Source: Candidatus Poribacteria bacterium
GTDB taxonomy: Bacteria; Poribacteria; WGA-4E; WGA-3G
Direction of reading: 5' to 3'
Length of the DNA stretch: 64,000 nt
Assembly (NCBI GenBank): GCA_003635315.1
Contig: PYJD01000023.1
Location: 62,001-126,000, forward strand
The notes below the pieces were generated by a model. It was given only the letters and a program-made list of their open reading frames with translations, did no database searches and was not told where the DNA came from. Positions 18,978 through 27,602 of this stretch are shown piece after piece (positions within the stretch are counted from its first letter, which is position 1; each line of letters opens with the position of its first letter). Made by a program: the position numbers and the translations under genes.

Positions 18978-20012
18978 TCAGTTCTTATTTCTATATTCCT
19001 CCAACAACTTGTTTATCTTATCAAGGAACTCCTGTGAATAGATTTCCCCTACAAGTGCATTGTGGGTTTCAACGGAATATGTCTCCCATTCATCAATTGA
19101 CTCATCTTCGAATTCCACAACCTGTATTCCAGCTTTCTTTATGAGTGCCTCAACAGCTTTTTCATTATCTGCCCTAATATCTTTTATCAAACCAGTTTGG
19201 AATTTATCACCGATTTCAAGTACGACTTTTTGTTGATCAGGTGTCAGTTTATCGAACTTTTCCTTTGTAATTACAGAAGCACCAACACCAATACTCACTG
19301 GAAAGTTTGTCATATACTTAAACTGTGGATACCATTGAAGCGCGACTGTAACATAAGGTGATGTAGTAAGCGTATTAATCTGACCAGAATTGAGAGCAGA
19401 GATAACCTGTGTCACCTCTCTTGGCACAGTAGCAATATTTGCTCTCTTATAAAATTCAAGACCAATCGTATCACTGGTACGTACCCACAGCTTCACATCT
19501 GAGGCTTGTAAGTCTTTAATATTTCTAATCGGTTTATTACTAAAAATATAGTAGAAACCTATGTCTCCCATCCCAATTAGAACATAACCTTTTTCTAAGA
19601 AGACATTATATAAGTCATCACGGAGATGATCACGCACATAATCCAATTCTTCATAGGATTTGAAAAGACGGGGTAATTGGAAGATAAGTACTTCTTGGTT
19701 AATCTCACCAAGTCCAGTAGCAGTCATCGCGCCTGAGTGTAATGCCCCGACACGCATTTTACTGATAACATCCAATTCATCTCCCATCACTCCATTAGCA
19801 TAAAAACGAAATTTGATTTCACCATCTGTATTATTGGTAATCTCTTTACCCATAGCCAAAAAGTTGTTCATCCAAGTTGAACCTTTCGGGGCAAGTGTGG
19901 CGAACTTAATGGATTCAACAGCGTGTACGCCAATACATACACTACATAAAAATAGAATGATACAAATATAAGATGTGATACACGTTTTCTTTTTCAAGTT
20001 TTGATAATTCAA
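18978..20012 (-). CDS. TRAP transporter substrate-binding protein (DctP/TatP family)
   Basis: This is a 344-residue periplasmic binding protein with an N-terminal hydrophobic export signal (about 8-31). Family landmarks are F-A-T-L-A-P-K-G-S-T-W (about 37-47), F-Y-A-N-G-V-M-G-D-E (about 70), the conserved W-V-R-T-S-D carrying the arginine that binds carboxylate substrates in this family, and G-L-E-F-Y-K-R. The gene starts 10 bases after the stop of a TatT-type lipoprotein, so it is more specifically the P component of a TPAT-type TRAP system (as described for Treponema pallidum Tp0956/Tp0957). The large and small membrane subunits (DctM, DctQ) are not next to it; downstream is a convergent PcfJ-like gene. 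Confidence 0.88.
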   Translation of the reverse strand: MNYQNLKKKTCITSYICIILFLCSVCIGVHAVESIKFATLAPKGSTWMNNFLAMGKEITNNTDGEIKFRFYANGVMGDELDVISKMRVGALHSGAMTATGLGEINQEVLIFQLPRLFKSYEELDYVRDHLRDDLYNVFLEKGYVLIGMGDIGFYYIFSNKPIRNIKDLQASDVKLWVRTSDTIGLEFYKRANIATVPREVTQVISALNSGQINTLTTSPYVTVALQWYPQFKYMTNFPVSIGVGASVITKEKFDKLTPDQQKVVLEIGDKFQTGLIKDIRADNEKAVEALIKKAGIQVVEFEDESIDEWETYSVETHNALVGEIYSQEFLDKINKLLEEYRNKN

Positions 20013-20022
20013 TTATTACTCC

Positions 20023-20916
20023 TTATTCAATTTCAGAATCAAACAGTTCATCAATTTGTGATAGCCAACGTTTTGATCGAGATTTTGCGAGAGATGTTGC
20101 TGCATTTTCTCCAGGATATATATCATCGGGAGCATCAATGACAGCTTGTAATGATCTCCTATACAGTTCTTCATCCAGTTTTGGATATGCATAATACCGG
20201 GCAAGATAAAACTTACTCATCAGGAATTTTCCTTTGTTGATTTCATCTACTCGGTCAATATGTTCCTTCGCTTTATTCAGATCACCACCAATAGAAGGGG
20301 GACGATCCCCATAGTAGACTGCATAGAATAGATGTGCACTCCCAAAATAAAAGGTTTCATCTATTTCCAAAATATGCCGCATCATCATTTCTACACGAGC
20401 AAGGTCAATCACTTGCATCGGGTCGTCTTTTTGAAGACTGATTCCTCTGGCGATAGAATACGCTAACCAAAATAGTGGTTCAACATTTTTCTGTTTGACC
20501 CTTTGAATTGCCTTTTTCAACAATTCAAATTCAACAGTTCTGACATCCTTGAAGGTCTTATCAGATTTTTTCAACGCTTTTATAGCATACATTTCTGACT
20601 TTTTATAGTTTTCAATTGCTTGTTCACGCATATCTTCTGCTGTATCATAATCACCAGCAATTTCTGCATCTTCCATTTTATCTTCAAGAAATCCACTATA
20701 TGATGAGAATGCTCGTGAAGTTTTAACAATTATTGACTTATTCCCTAATTTTGCTAATCCTTCAAGTGTGCCTAAGTTTTTTTCAAGAGTAGATTCAACT
20801 ACCGTCAAGTCACCCTCTTGTTGGATTTTGGATAATTTACTCAGACCACACCCGGCGATTAAGAATGGTATGGTGAACAAAAGAGATAATCTGTAGTAAA
20901 TAAAATTGCTTTTCAT
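20023..20916 (-). CDS. TatT-type lipoprotein, TRAP transporter T-component
   Basis: The 297-residue protein has a lipoprotein signal (hydrophobic core then L-I-A-G-C, lipid-bearing Cys at about residue 23), followed by an all-helical TPR-like fold. The pattern includes L-E-G-L-A-K-L-G-N-K, a segment with A-I-E-N-Y-K-K-S-E-M-Y-A-I-K-A-L, a segment with F-W-L-A-Y-S-I-A-R-G, and H-L-F-Y-A-V-Y-Y-G-D-R-P near residue 190. These are the landmarks of the TRAP T-component family. TatT trimers are thought to hold TatP and pass hydrophobic or organic-acid ligands. It is co-transcribed with the TatP gene 10 bases downstream. AAGGAG is present upstream of the ATG, at a rather long spacing of about 14 bases. 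Confidence 0.8.
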   Translation of the reverse strand: MKSNFIYYRLSLLFTIPFLIAGCGLSKLSKIQQEGDLTVVESTLEKNLGTLEGLAKLGNKSIIVKTSRAFSSYSGFLEDKMEDAEIAGDYDTAEDMREQAIENYKKSEMYAIKALKKSDKTFKDVRTVEFELLKKAIQRVKQKNVEPLFWLAYSIARGISLQKDDPMQVIDLARVEMMMRHILEIDETFYFGSAHLFYAVYYGDRPPSIGGDLNKAKEHIDRVDEINKGKFLMSKFYLARYYAYPKLDEELYRRSLQAVIDAPDDIYPGENAATSLAKSRSKRWLSQIDELFDSEIE

Positions 20917-20986
20917 AGACTTATACTTGTCTCCTTTATTTAATGATTAATTAAATTCATTTGAACAACCTACATTTTATATAAAT

Positions 20987-21217
20987 TTAATGATATAAGA
21001 AGAGAGGAATATCGGTATCCTGAATTAGATGTTGTGTAACACTGCCGACAAAGTATTCACGAACGGTCTTTCTACCATAAGCACACATTTCCAATAACTC
21101 GGTGTCTTTTTCAGATATATATGCTTTAAGTTAATTATCTGGATGTCCATTATGTATAACCCATTTTCCACCAGCTGTTTTCATTGATTCACATAGTCTG
21201 TCGATTTCTACTTCTAC
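20987..21217 (-). pseudogene. Universal stress protein (UspA family) C-terminal remnant
   Basis: Read on the minus strand, this gene-free gap encodes the end of a Usp domain: A-Y-G-R-K-T-V-R-E-Y-F-V-G-S-V-T-Q-H-L, then I-P-L-F-L-Y-H before a stop at 20987-20989. This matches the G-x-x-G-(9x)-G-S ATP-site pattern and the final beta strand of UspA proteins. The frame carries an internal stop (TAA at 21131-21133) and another just upstream at 21218-21220, and the N-terminal half is absent. It is a decayed gene fragment between tatT and the YgfZ-like gene. Confidence 0.65.
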
Positions 21218-21238
21218 CTAACTCATCTGATGTATTAA

Positions 21239-22315
21239 TCAGCATATAAAAGGCAACACGGTAATTGTTCCAGTTAAATGACCATCTGATACTTCAAGTT
21301 CTACTATACACCCAGGATCCGTATAAGCCATACGAACATATCCAAGTGCAATATGTTTTTCGAGTAATGGAGAATAGGTAGAACTTGTAACCCAACCAAT
21401 TTCTTTATCTCCATCATAGATTTTCGCGTTATCATGTATTAGCGACTCAGACTGAATTTCAATACCGCGTAATAATCTATTTGGATGACCACGATATTTC
21501 ATTCGAGCTACTATCTCTTGCCCTATATAACATCCCTTCTCAAAATCAATAGCATTGTCTAATTCCGCTTCCAATGGGATTACTGAGTCAGTTAATTCCT
21601 TTGAATACACTGGTGTACCTGCCTCAATGCGCAGAGATTCTTGGGTTTGATATCCAAATGGAGTGACTTCAGTATTAAAGGAAGTCAACGATGTCCAGAG
21701 TTCTTCTAAATTCCCAGATGAAGTGATTAGTTGAAATCCTATTCCTCCGAAAAAATCTGATCTTACGCATATTACACAATCAGTATTGAAGTCAACACGA
21801 ATGGAACCATATTCAGCTAAACTATCTAATCTATCTGTATCCAACGCATTTTCAACTAATTCACTTGCGTTTGGACCAGCAACCGCGATAATACCAACAT
21901 CTGTTACCTTTTTCAGTTCTACATCATCCGCAATGATGTACTTGTCAAATTCAGTAAAAAGAGTGTCAATTACTTGTGGAGCAGTAATTACATAGATTGA
22001 ATCTTTAAGATTATAGACGTTGATATCTGCTATTATTTTACCACGATGTGTTAAAAGTGTGGCATAATTCCCATCTCCAACACTTAAATTCTCAACGTCG
22101 TTAGATATGAGTCTATGGAGGAAACTTGCTCTATCCTCACCTGTCAATTCTAAAACACCTTGGTATGAGACATCTGTAATCCCCACCTTACTTCTGACCG
22201 ATAAATGCTCAGATATAGGATCAGAATAATGTAAAGGTAATGTCCAGCCATCAAGACATTCTACAAAGGTTGCCTCAAGTTTACTATGTATTTTATACAA
22301 CGGTGTCGTTTTCAT
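21239..22315 (-). CDS. YgfZ/GcvT-like folate-binding protein
   Basis: The 358-residue aminomethyltransferase-fold protein starts at the ATG at 22315. It carries the YgfZ signature K-G-C-Y-I-G-Q-E (about residues 257-264). The N-terminal segment (V-G-I-T-D-V-S-Y-Q-G-V-L-E-L-T-G-E-D-R) and the L-I-S-N-D-V...G-D-G-N-Y-A-T-L-L-T-H-R-G-K-I block bind tetrahydrofolate in this family. YgfZ/IBA57 proteins help assemble or repair iron-sulfur clusters in a folate-dependent way, whereas GcvT is part of glycine cleavage. The KGCYIGQE motif and the lack of gcvH or gcvP nearby favour the YgfZ role. It stands alone on the minus strand, downstream of the Omp85-family gene. Confidence 0.8.
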   Translation of the reverse strand: MKTTPLYKIHSKLEATFVECLDGWTLPLHYSDPISEHLSVRSKVGITDVSYQGVLELTGEDRASFLHRLISNDVENLSVGDGNYATLLTHRGKIIADINVYNLKDSIYVITAPQVIDTLFTEFDKYIIADDVELKKVTDVGIIAVAGPNASELVENALDTDRLDSLAEYGSIRVDFNTDCVICVRSDFFGGIGFQLITSSGNLEELWTSLTSFNTEVTPFGYQTQESLRIEAGTPVYSKELTDSVIPLEAELDNAIDFEKGCYIGQEIVARMKYRGHPNRLLRGIEIQSESLIHDNAKIYDGDKEIGWVTSSTYSPLLEKHIALGYVRMAYTDPGCIVELEVSDGHLTGTITVLPFIC

Positions 22316-22370
22316 CAATCTCCTAAATTCATTATGCTAATTTTTTATGAAGGTTTCTATTACAATTATA

Positions 22371-25300
22371 CTAAAACATGCGCTCTAAACGTAATATAAT
22401 TGGATAAGTTTTTAAAAAATATGACTCGTTGAGAGGAAAAGCAAATTCAACAGCGGCACTGAATGGATTAAAACCTTTCTGTGGACTGATATAACATGAT
22501 AATCCTAAACCGACTGAAGTATAGATATTGATAAGGGAGGAATCTGGAAAAGGATTTTCCCCATACTCCCATGTTGTTCCTGAATCCATAAACACGCATA
22601 AAGTCATACCAATTGCTGCGTCTGAACGTGGGTCAATCAGTATTTCATTAAGCAATCGATATTCTACATTTAATAGAACCCTATTGTCTCCAGCAAAGGC
22701 ATTGAACGGATACCCGCGTAGCGTGGTAAAACCTCCAAGGTAGAGAAGTCGTTGCATTGGTAAAGTATTATCTGAAAAATCACCTGCAACTCTGATATTA
22801 ATGTTCTGAGGACCAGAAATTTTGGTATATTTATTCACTTCAAAACTATAAAGTCTATATGAGAAATCACCACCAAGTGATTTGCCAGCCGTTTGTATTC
22901 CTATATTACCATACCAGCCGCGACGCGTACGTTCATTTGGCCACAGAATCAACTCACCTCCAAATTCATCTGTTCTACCAATAATTGCTTTCCTGTCTCT
23001 TGTATCAAATGTATAACTCACAGATACTATACTTTGTTGTCCATCTTCAATACGTACATTCCCATTTTTCACGCGACCTCTATTGAAATAACTCCAATCA
23101 GTTGTTTTAGCAAGATTGTCGTGAGTCTCATTCCGATACCCTAAACGGAAACGTGATGAACTCCCAATAGGTTTAGTGATCCAATATTGTGTACCCATCC
23201 TTTCATAATAGTTTTCATAGGTTGATCCATAAAGTGCACCCATTAGATCAAAATCTGCGGGTCTTAATTTATATGCTTGTGTACTTGAATCTGTCAATCT
23301 ATATAGTCCTACACCAAATGTAATAGGAAAGAAATCAAACAATCCTTTCTCAAATCCAAATCGATAATTCCAAATTTCACTTGAAAAACCTCTTCTAATT
23401 GATAGGAATAGTTGCTCATCACCTAAGAGTTGTGTTGACAGAGTACCACCTGCACCAAGTGTAATTCCATGAACTCGGTTAAAGCCAAAAATAGGAAACC
23501 AGCCAGGTTTGAATCTCGGTTGTTCCTCAATTTCAATTATTAGAAGATTCTTTCCTCCTTCACGCTGCACATACCAATTTCGAATTGACTTAAATACATC
23601 ATTGTTCTTAGTCAGTTTATTCTTTAGTTTATTAACTTTAGACTGTCCCAGAGAGCGAAAGAAGACTTCATTCTTATCAAATTCAAACGCTTGTATCAGA
23701 TTGATTTGTGATAAACGACGATTTCCAGTAAATCGGATTTCATCTACATAACCTTCATTAATAGTTATGATTAGTTCATCATTCTTAATATGATTGGTTA
23801 CCTGTGCAAATGGAAATCCTCTATTTATATAAAAATCTTCAACCATCAGCTTCTTTAAGTTAATGCTTGTATCAACAAGATAGCCATCCGAAATGTTAAA
23901 CCAGTTCTTGATAAAACTGCCTGGAAAGCTCTTATTACCATCAATCTTAATATTACTAATATATTCTATAGTGGATTCAGTTACATCGAATTGTAGATTC
24001 AACTTTATTTGAGAGGTATTTTGATTGTTTCCATCTTTTATATTTTCGTAGTCAGTTATATCTATATTATTAGATAATACCTCCTCTGACTTCACTTGTT
24101 CGCTATTTTCGGTATTTTCAACAATAGACGTTTGTAATTTCACCACTTTAAACCAGTCATGAGTAGATATTTCATCTAACATCCATATAAGTTGTTCATT
24201 AGAGATTATATTTCCAGATGAAAAGGGAAGTTGTTTCAATATAGTTTCAGATGGAATAGTGGTATTCCCATTTATCTCAATAGATCCTATTTCAAGCTTA
24301 TTAGTATAAGTGTACGTATCAGCTATATTTGCATTCTCAAGAAATTTCAGTGTTCCCATTGCTTCTCTTGAATGTGGCCACCAAGGATGTTCTTCATTGT
24401 GTATTGGTAACCAATAACTATATTCTCTTTGAAATATTCGATCTATATTTTTACTGTTTTTCAGGCTTCCTTGTGCTTTTCGATGGATATTCAATAACCA
24501 TGTTTTTGAGTCTACGGTTTCTACAGGTCTCCGTTTAAGCGCGAGTTCCACACTCCAGAAATTTGAATTAATCCCAGTTTCAACAATAATATCTGAATTC
24601 CATGAACTATCCCCTTTAAAAAGCACATAATTATGTCTAATGTTGATTTTCTTTTTGTTGCTTGGGAAGAATTTTAGAGGAGGATAACCCACATTTTCTA
24701 CCAATTGATCAAATACTGCTTCAATGGGATTAATAACGATATGTTGATATTCCTTCGTATCTGGATTCATATCCAGAAGTATCTCTATACATTCATCTTC
24801 CCATATAGGAGAATCCAATTGTGTTTGCGATACCCTGGGGATTAGATCGTTTGGAATGTAGATTTTTGCCCCGAGATAAAAGAACTTTTCATCATACATT
24901 ACTGAAACATCAGTTTGGGTTTCGATCTCTTCATTACCATCATGACTTTGAAATGGTGTTAGTTTTGTTGCATAAAACCAAGCCTTCTCGGTTAAAATTC
25001 CATCAATTTTAGGACGGATCGGTGTCTTGGGGATGCTGATTTTTCTGTCTGATATAATTTCATCAATAAAATCAGATTCAGTTTCTTCGGTAGTTTTTTG
25101 AAGATTTGGAGCAGGTAAAATAGAGATCATACCTGTCGTAGTCAATTGTAATAATGGACCACCATCATTTATAAGTCCAGAATTATCGTCAATTTCTGCT
25201 GGTACATTAACTATAATTTGTTCTTTTTCACTATTATATGAAAGGTCAGCAGGATAATCTTTCGGAAGAAGTAGACGGATCCCACCACCAAGCGCGGTTA

Positions 25301-26015
25301 AGGTCAATGGTGCCGCAAGGTTATCAAGGATAATGAGCTCAATTGAACCGTTCCTTGTTGTTATCTTAGATTGATCTGGGGTCATCAATATACTACCTTT
25401 GATATTCCCGTCTGATAGTATGATGTTATATAAACCTAACGTTTCAAAGAGGTTGATATTCCCCTCATCAACTGTTATATCCATTTTGCCTCTAATGTTG
25501 TAAACATTGATATCACCTTTGTTTGCTTTTATCAGTAGAGATATATCAGGTGGTGTAACAATTGAATAGGTTAAATGCAATCTGTTGTGATTTTCTATAG
25601 GAATATCTAATATTTCAGTGGTTAGACGTAGCACACCTTCGTTTAATTCACCGTTTAATGTTATATTATCAATTGAGAGTTCCGTATACTCTTTAGAAGC
25701 TATATTTGGATTCTGTTGAAGGTCTACCTGAATCGAGTTTGATTGTAGGTTGTTTTCCTGATTCGAACTTATATCAATATTAGCGGGAAAATCAAGGCTT
25801 AGTTCAATTGTAAAAACCCCTTCGTAATCAAAGGAATATGAGGATATTGTTTGTCTTTTTTCATTATCTTGTGATATTAATTGAGTCGTTTTTTGTGTTG
25901 ATTCAGTAGTTGTGACTTTATCGTCAATTGCCTCAACTATATTTACAGAGAGAAAGAAGATTGACAATAAGAGACTAAAATGAAAAGGAATAGAGGATAG
26001 ATTTATGTTTACCAT
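22371..26015 (-). CDS. Multidomain Omp85/BamA-family outer-membrane protein with adhesin-like and CBM9-like domains
   Basis: The 1214-residue protein has a signal peptide (about 1-29). Residues about 35-310 form a repetitive beta region of DUF4097/putative-adhesin type (I-N-V-Y-N-I-R-G-K-M-D-I-T-V-D-E-G-N-I). Residues about 325-560 resemble a carbohydrate-binding family 9-like domain (P-K-I-D-G-I-L-T-E-K-A-W, then W-E-D-E-C-I-E-I-L-L-D). At about 572-835 there are POTRA-type repeats (I-E-I-N-G-N-T-T-I-P; I-K-I-D-G-N-K-S-F-P; I-R-F-T-G-N-R-R-L). The last 370 residues are an Omp85 beta barrel with the lid motif T-L-R-G-Y-P-F-N-A-F-A-G-D (about 1101) and a C-terminal phenylalanine. Normal BamA is about 800 residues with five POTRAs and no extra domains. 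It probably inserts or secretes proteins, or exports a surface carbohydrate-binding module. Confidence 0.88.
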   Translation of the reverse strand: MVNINLSSIPFHFSLLLSIFFLSVNIVEAIDDKVTTTESTQKTTQLISQDNEKRQTISSYSFDYEGVFTIELSLDFPANIDISSNQENNLQSNSIQVDLQQNPNIASKEYTELSIDNITLNGELNEGVLRLTTEILDIPIENHNRLHLTYSIVTPPDISLLIKANKGDINVYNIRGKMDITVDEGNINLFETLGLYNIILSDGNIKGSILMTPDQSKITTRNGSIELIILDNLAAPLTLTALGGGIRLLLPKDYPADLSYNSEKEQIIVNVPAEIDDNSGLINDGGPLLQLTTTGMISILPAPNLQKTTEETESDFIDEIISDRKISIPKTPIRPKIDGILTEKAWFYATKLTPFQSHDGNEEIETQTDVSVMYDEKFFYLGAKIYIPNDLIPRVSQTQLDSPIWEDECIEILLDMNPDTKEYQHIVINPIEAVFDQLVENVGYPPLKFFPSNKKKINIRHNYVLFKGDSSWNSDIIVETGINSNFWSVELALKRRPVETVDSKTWLLNIHRKAQGSLKNSKNIDRIFQREYSYWLPIHNEEHPWWPHSREAMGTLKFLENANIADTYTYTNKLEIGSIEINGNTTIPSETILKQLPFSSGNIISNEQLIWMLDEISTHDWFKVVKLQTSIVENTENSEQVKSEEVLSNNIDITDYENIKDGNNQNTSQIKLNLQFDVTESTIEYISNIKIDGNKSFPGSFIKNWFNISDGYLVDTSINLKKLMVEDFYINRGFPFAQVTNHIKNDELIITINEGYVDEIRFTGNRRLSQINLIQAFEFDKNEVFFRSLGQSKVNKLKNKLTKNNDVFKSIRNWYVQREGGKNLLIIEIEEQPRFKPGWFPIFGFNRVHGITLGAGGTLSTQLLGDEQLFLSIRRGFSSEIWNYRFGFEKGLFDFFPITFGVGLYRLTDSSTQAYKLRPADFDLMGALYGSTYENYYERMGTQYWITKPIGSSSRFRLGYRNETHDNLAKTTDWSYFNRGRVKNGNVRIEDGQQSIVSVSYTFDTRDRKAIIGRTDEFGGELILWPNERTRRGWYGNIGIQTAGKSLGGDFSYRLYSFEVNKYTKISGPQNINIRVAGDFSDNTLPMQRLLYLGGFTTLRGYPFNAFAGDNRVLLNVEYRLLNEILIDPRSDAAIGMTLCVFMDSGTTWEYGENPFPDSSLINIYTSVGLGLSCYISPQKGFNPFSAAVEFAFPLNESYFLKTYPIILRLERMF

Positions 26016-26131
26016 GGATTCGATTTGAAAATAATTTATATGATAGTTTTTCTTATTTGTCTACGAAGGTATTGATGATAAATTCTATACAATGGTATGA
26101 TTAGTAATTAAATGTAAGTCAAAATAATACT

Positions 26132-26145
26132 ACCGTCTACGGTAC
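26132..26145. promoter_or_regulatory. Palindrome between divergent genes
   Basis: TACCGTCTACGGTA is a near-perfect inverted repeat about 120 bases from the Omp85 start and 320 from the isomerase start. It could be an operator, but no regulator gene is nearby to support this. Confidence 0.25.
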
Positions 26146-26313
26146 GACATAGACAAAATATGGAATCGAAAATAAGATTATATTAAAGTGAGAAATCGAA
26201 TAGGGTAGATAGGGGAATAATACGACTGATAGTCAATCTATAACCAATAGGTGGTCAATTAACGGTAGTTGGTATCCCAACAAACCCCATTATTACTCTT
26301 GCAATAAAAGGAC

Positions 26314-26342
26314 TTGACACATTTGAGATAATACTTTATACT
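26314..26342 (+). promoter_or_regulatory. Promoter of the xylose isomerase-like gene
   Basis: A perfect TTGACA (26314-26319), a 17-base spacer and TATACT (26337-26342). Transcription would begin near 26349 and produce a leader of about 120 nt in front of the ATG at 26468. Confidence 0.65.
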
Positions 26343-26359
26343 TAAAAAAAAGTCAAGTA

Positions 26360-26437
26360 GTTTCCAAGCATGATGGTAACTTATTCGTTGACATGTTCGT
26401 TAACGTAAAGATAAGTTGCCGTTGTTTTGTTGGGAAC
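26360..26437 (+). promoter_or_regulatory. Structured 5' leader upstream of the isomerase-like gene
   Basis: Three nested stems can form in the leader. P1 is GTTTCCAA (26360-26367) with TTGGGAAC (26430-26437). P2 is GGTAACTTAT (26375-26384) with ATAAGTTGCC (26411-26420). P3 is CGTTGA (26386-26391) with TTAACG (26400-26405). P1 and P2 are separated by unpaired 7- and 9-base strands. The element ends about 20 bases before the GGAG ribosome binding site. This is the layout of a cis-acting RNA, but it matches no riboswitch class that I recognise. Confidence 0.45.
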
Positions 26438-26467
26438 ATGTTTATTTTATTTACATCGGAGTGTTGA

Positions 26468-27511
26468 ATGTCCAGTTCGCAAACAGAATATCGTTTTTCA
26501 TTTGGACCGTGGAATATACATGAAGGCACTGATCCATTCGGTCCACCTGTTAGAGAATCCTACCGTTTTGATGAGAAAGTAGAACTTTATAGAGATCTTG
26601 GATTTGTAGGTATACAGTTCCATGATGATGATGTTGTTCCTGATATTGATGAGAAAAACCATACCCAACTAATATCACGCGCAAAAGAGGTTAAAGCACA
26701 AATTGATAATCATGGATTGATTGCTGAGGTTGTTGCTCCACGACTCTGGGAATCTCCTCTAACTATTGATGGTGCTTTTACATCTAATTCAGAAAATGAA
26801 AGACAGTATGCAATCGAACGGTCTAAACGATGTATTGATGTAGCAAATGAACTGGACTGTAGGAATTTTGTTCTGTGGCTTGCTCGTGAAGGTACATATA
26901 TTAGAGAAACAAAGAACTCTTCAGAAGCCGTTAGACAGATCTTAGATGCAATTAATGTCTTACTGGACTATGATCCCAATATACGTATTCTGATTGAACC
27001 AAAACCAAATGAGCCAATGGATATTGCTTATATTCCAACCATAGGTCATGCCATTGGATTAGCTTATGCCAGTGATGATCCTGATCGAGTAGGTGGGTTG
27101 ATTGAAAGTGCTCATGCTATCCTTGCTGGATTGGAACCATCCGATGAAATGGGATACGCCCTCCAACATAAAAAATTGTGGAGCGTCCACCTGAATGATC
27201 AGAATGGATTAAAATTCGATCAAGATAAAGCATTTGGTTCTGCGAACTTACGTCGAGCATTTAATCAGGTTAGAGTACTTGAAGAGAATGATTACGGTAG
27301 TAATGGAGAATTCGTAGGTTTAGATGTAAAGGTAATGCGTACACAACCTCGTGAGATTTCAACAAAACACCTTCTGCATAGTCGAAGGACATTTCTCAAC
27401 CTACTTGATAAGGTACGTAGTTTGGACAGGAAAGTAGAGCAGGAATTTATTACAGCACGAGATTACGAAGGATTAGATTACTATATTCTTGAACACTTAC
27501 TTGGGAAATGA
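26468..27511 (+). CDS. Xylose isomerase-like sugar isomerase
   Basis: The 347-residue TIM barrel keeps the residues of short (class I, Actinoplanes-type) xylose isomerases. These are F-H-D-D-D (H52, D55), E-P-K-P-N-E-P (E177, K179), the second metal glutamate and histidine (E213, H216), H-L-N-D-Q-N-G-L-K-F-D-Q-D (D244, D251, D253) and a late metal aspartate (D286). The usual G-G-R-E-G strand is L-A-R-E-G and the tail is short, so the substrate may be another aldose. These enzymes interconvert aldose and ketose sugars in the cytoplasm using two divalent metals. GGAG precedes the ATG. Upstream are a strong promoter and a foldable leader; an adenylate kinase gene follows 91 bases later. Confidence 0.82.
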   Translation: MSSSQTEYRFSFGPWNIHEGTDPFGPPVRESYRFDEKVELYRDLGFVGIQFHDDDVVPDIDEKNHTQLISRAKEVKAQIDNHGLIAEVVAPRLWESPLTIDGAFTSNSENERQYAIERSKRCIDVANELDCRNFVLWLAREGTYIRETKNSSEAVRQILDAINVLLDYDPNIRILIEPKPNEPMDIAYIPTIGHAIGLAYASDDPDRVGGLIESAHAILAGLEPSDEMGYALQHKKLWSVHLNDQNGLKFDQDKAFGSANLRRAFNQVRVLEENDYGSNGEFVGLDVKVMRTQPREISTKHLLHSRRTFLNLLDKVRSLDRKVEQEFITARDYEGLDYYILEHLLGK

Positions 27512-27602
27512 TCATACATTCAGTATTGTCCACAACATATCCTACCAGAATGAATAATACTCCCATCAAATATAAAGTAGTATCAGTGAGGATCATCTAT
27601 AC

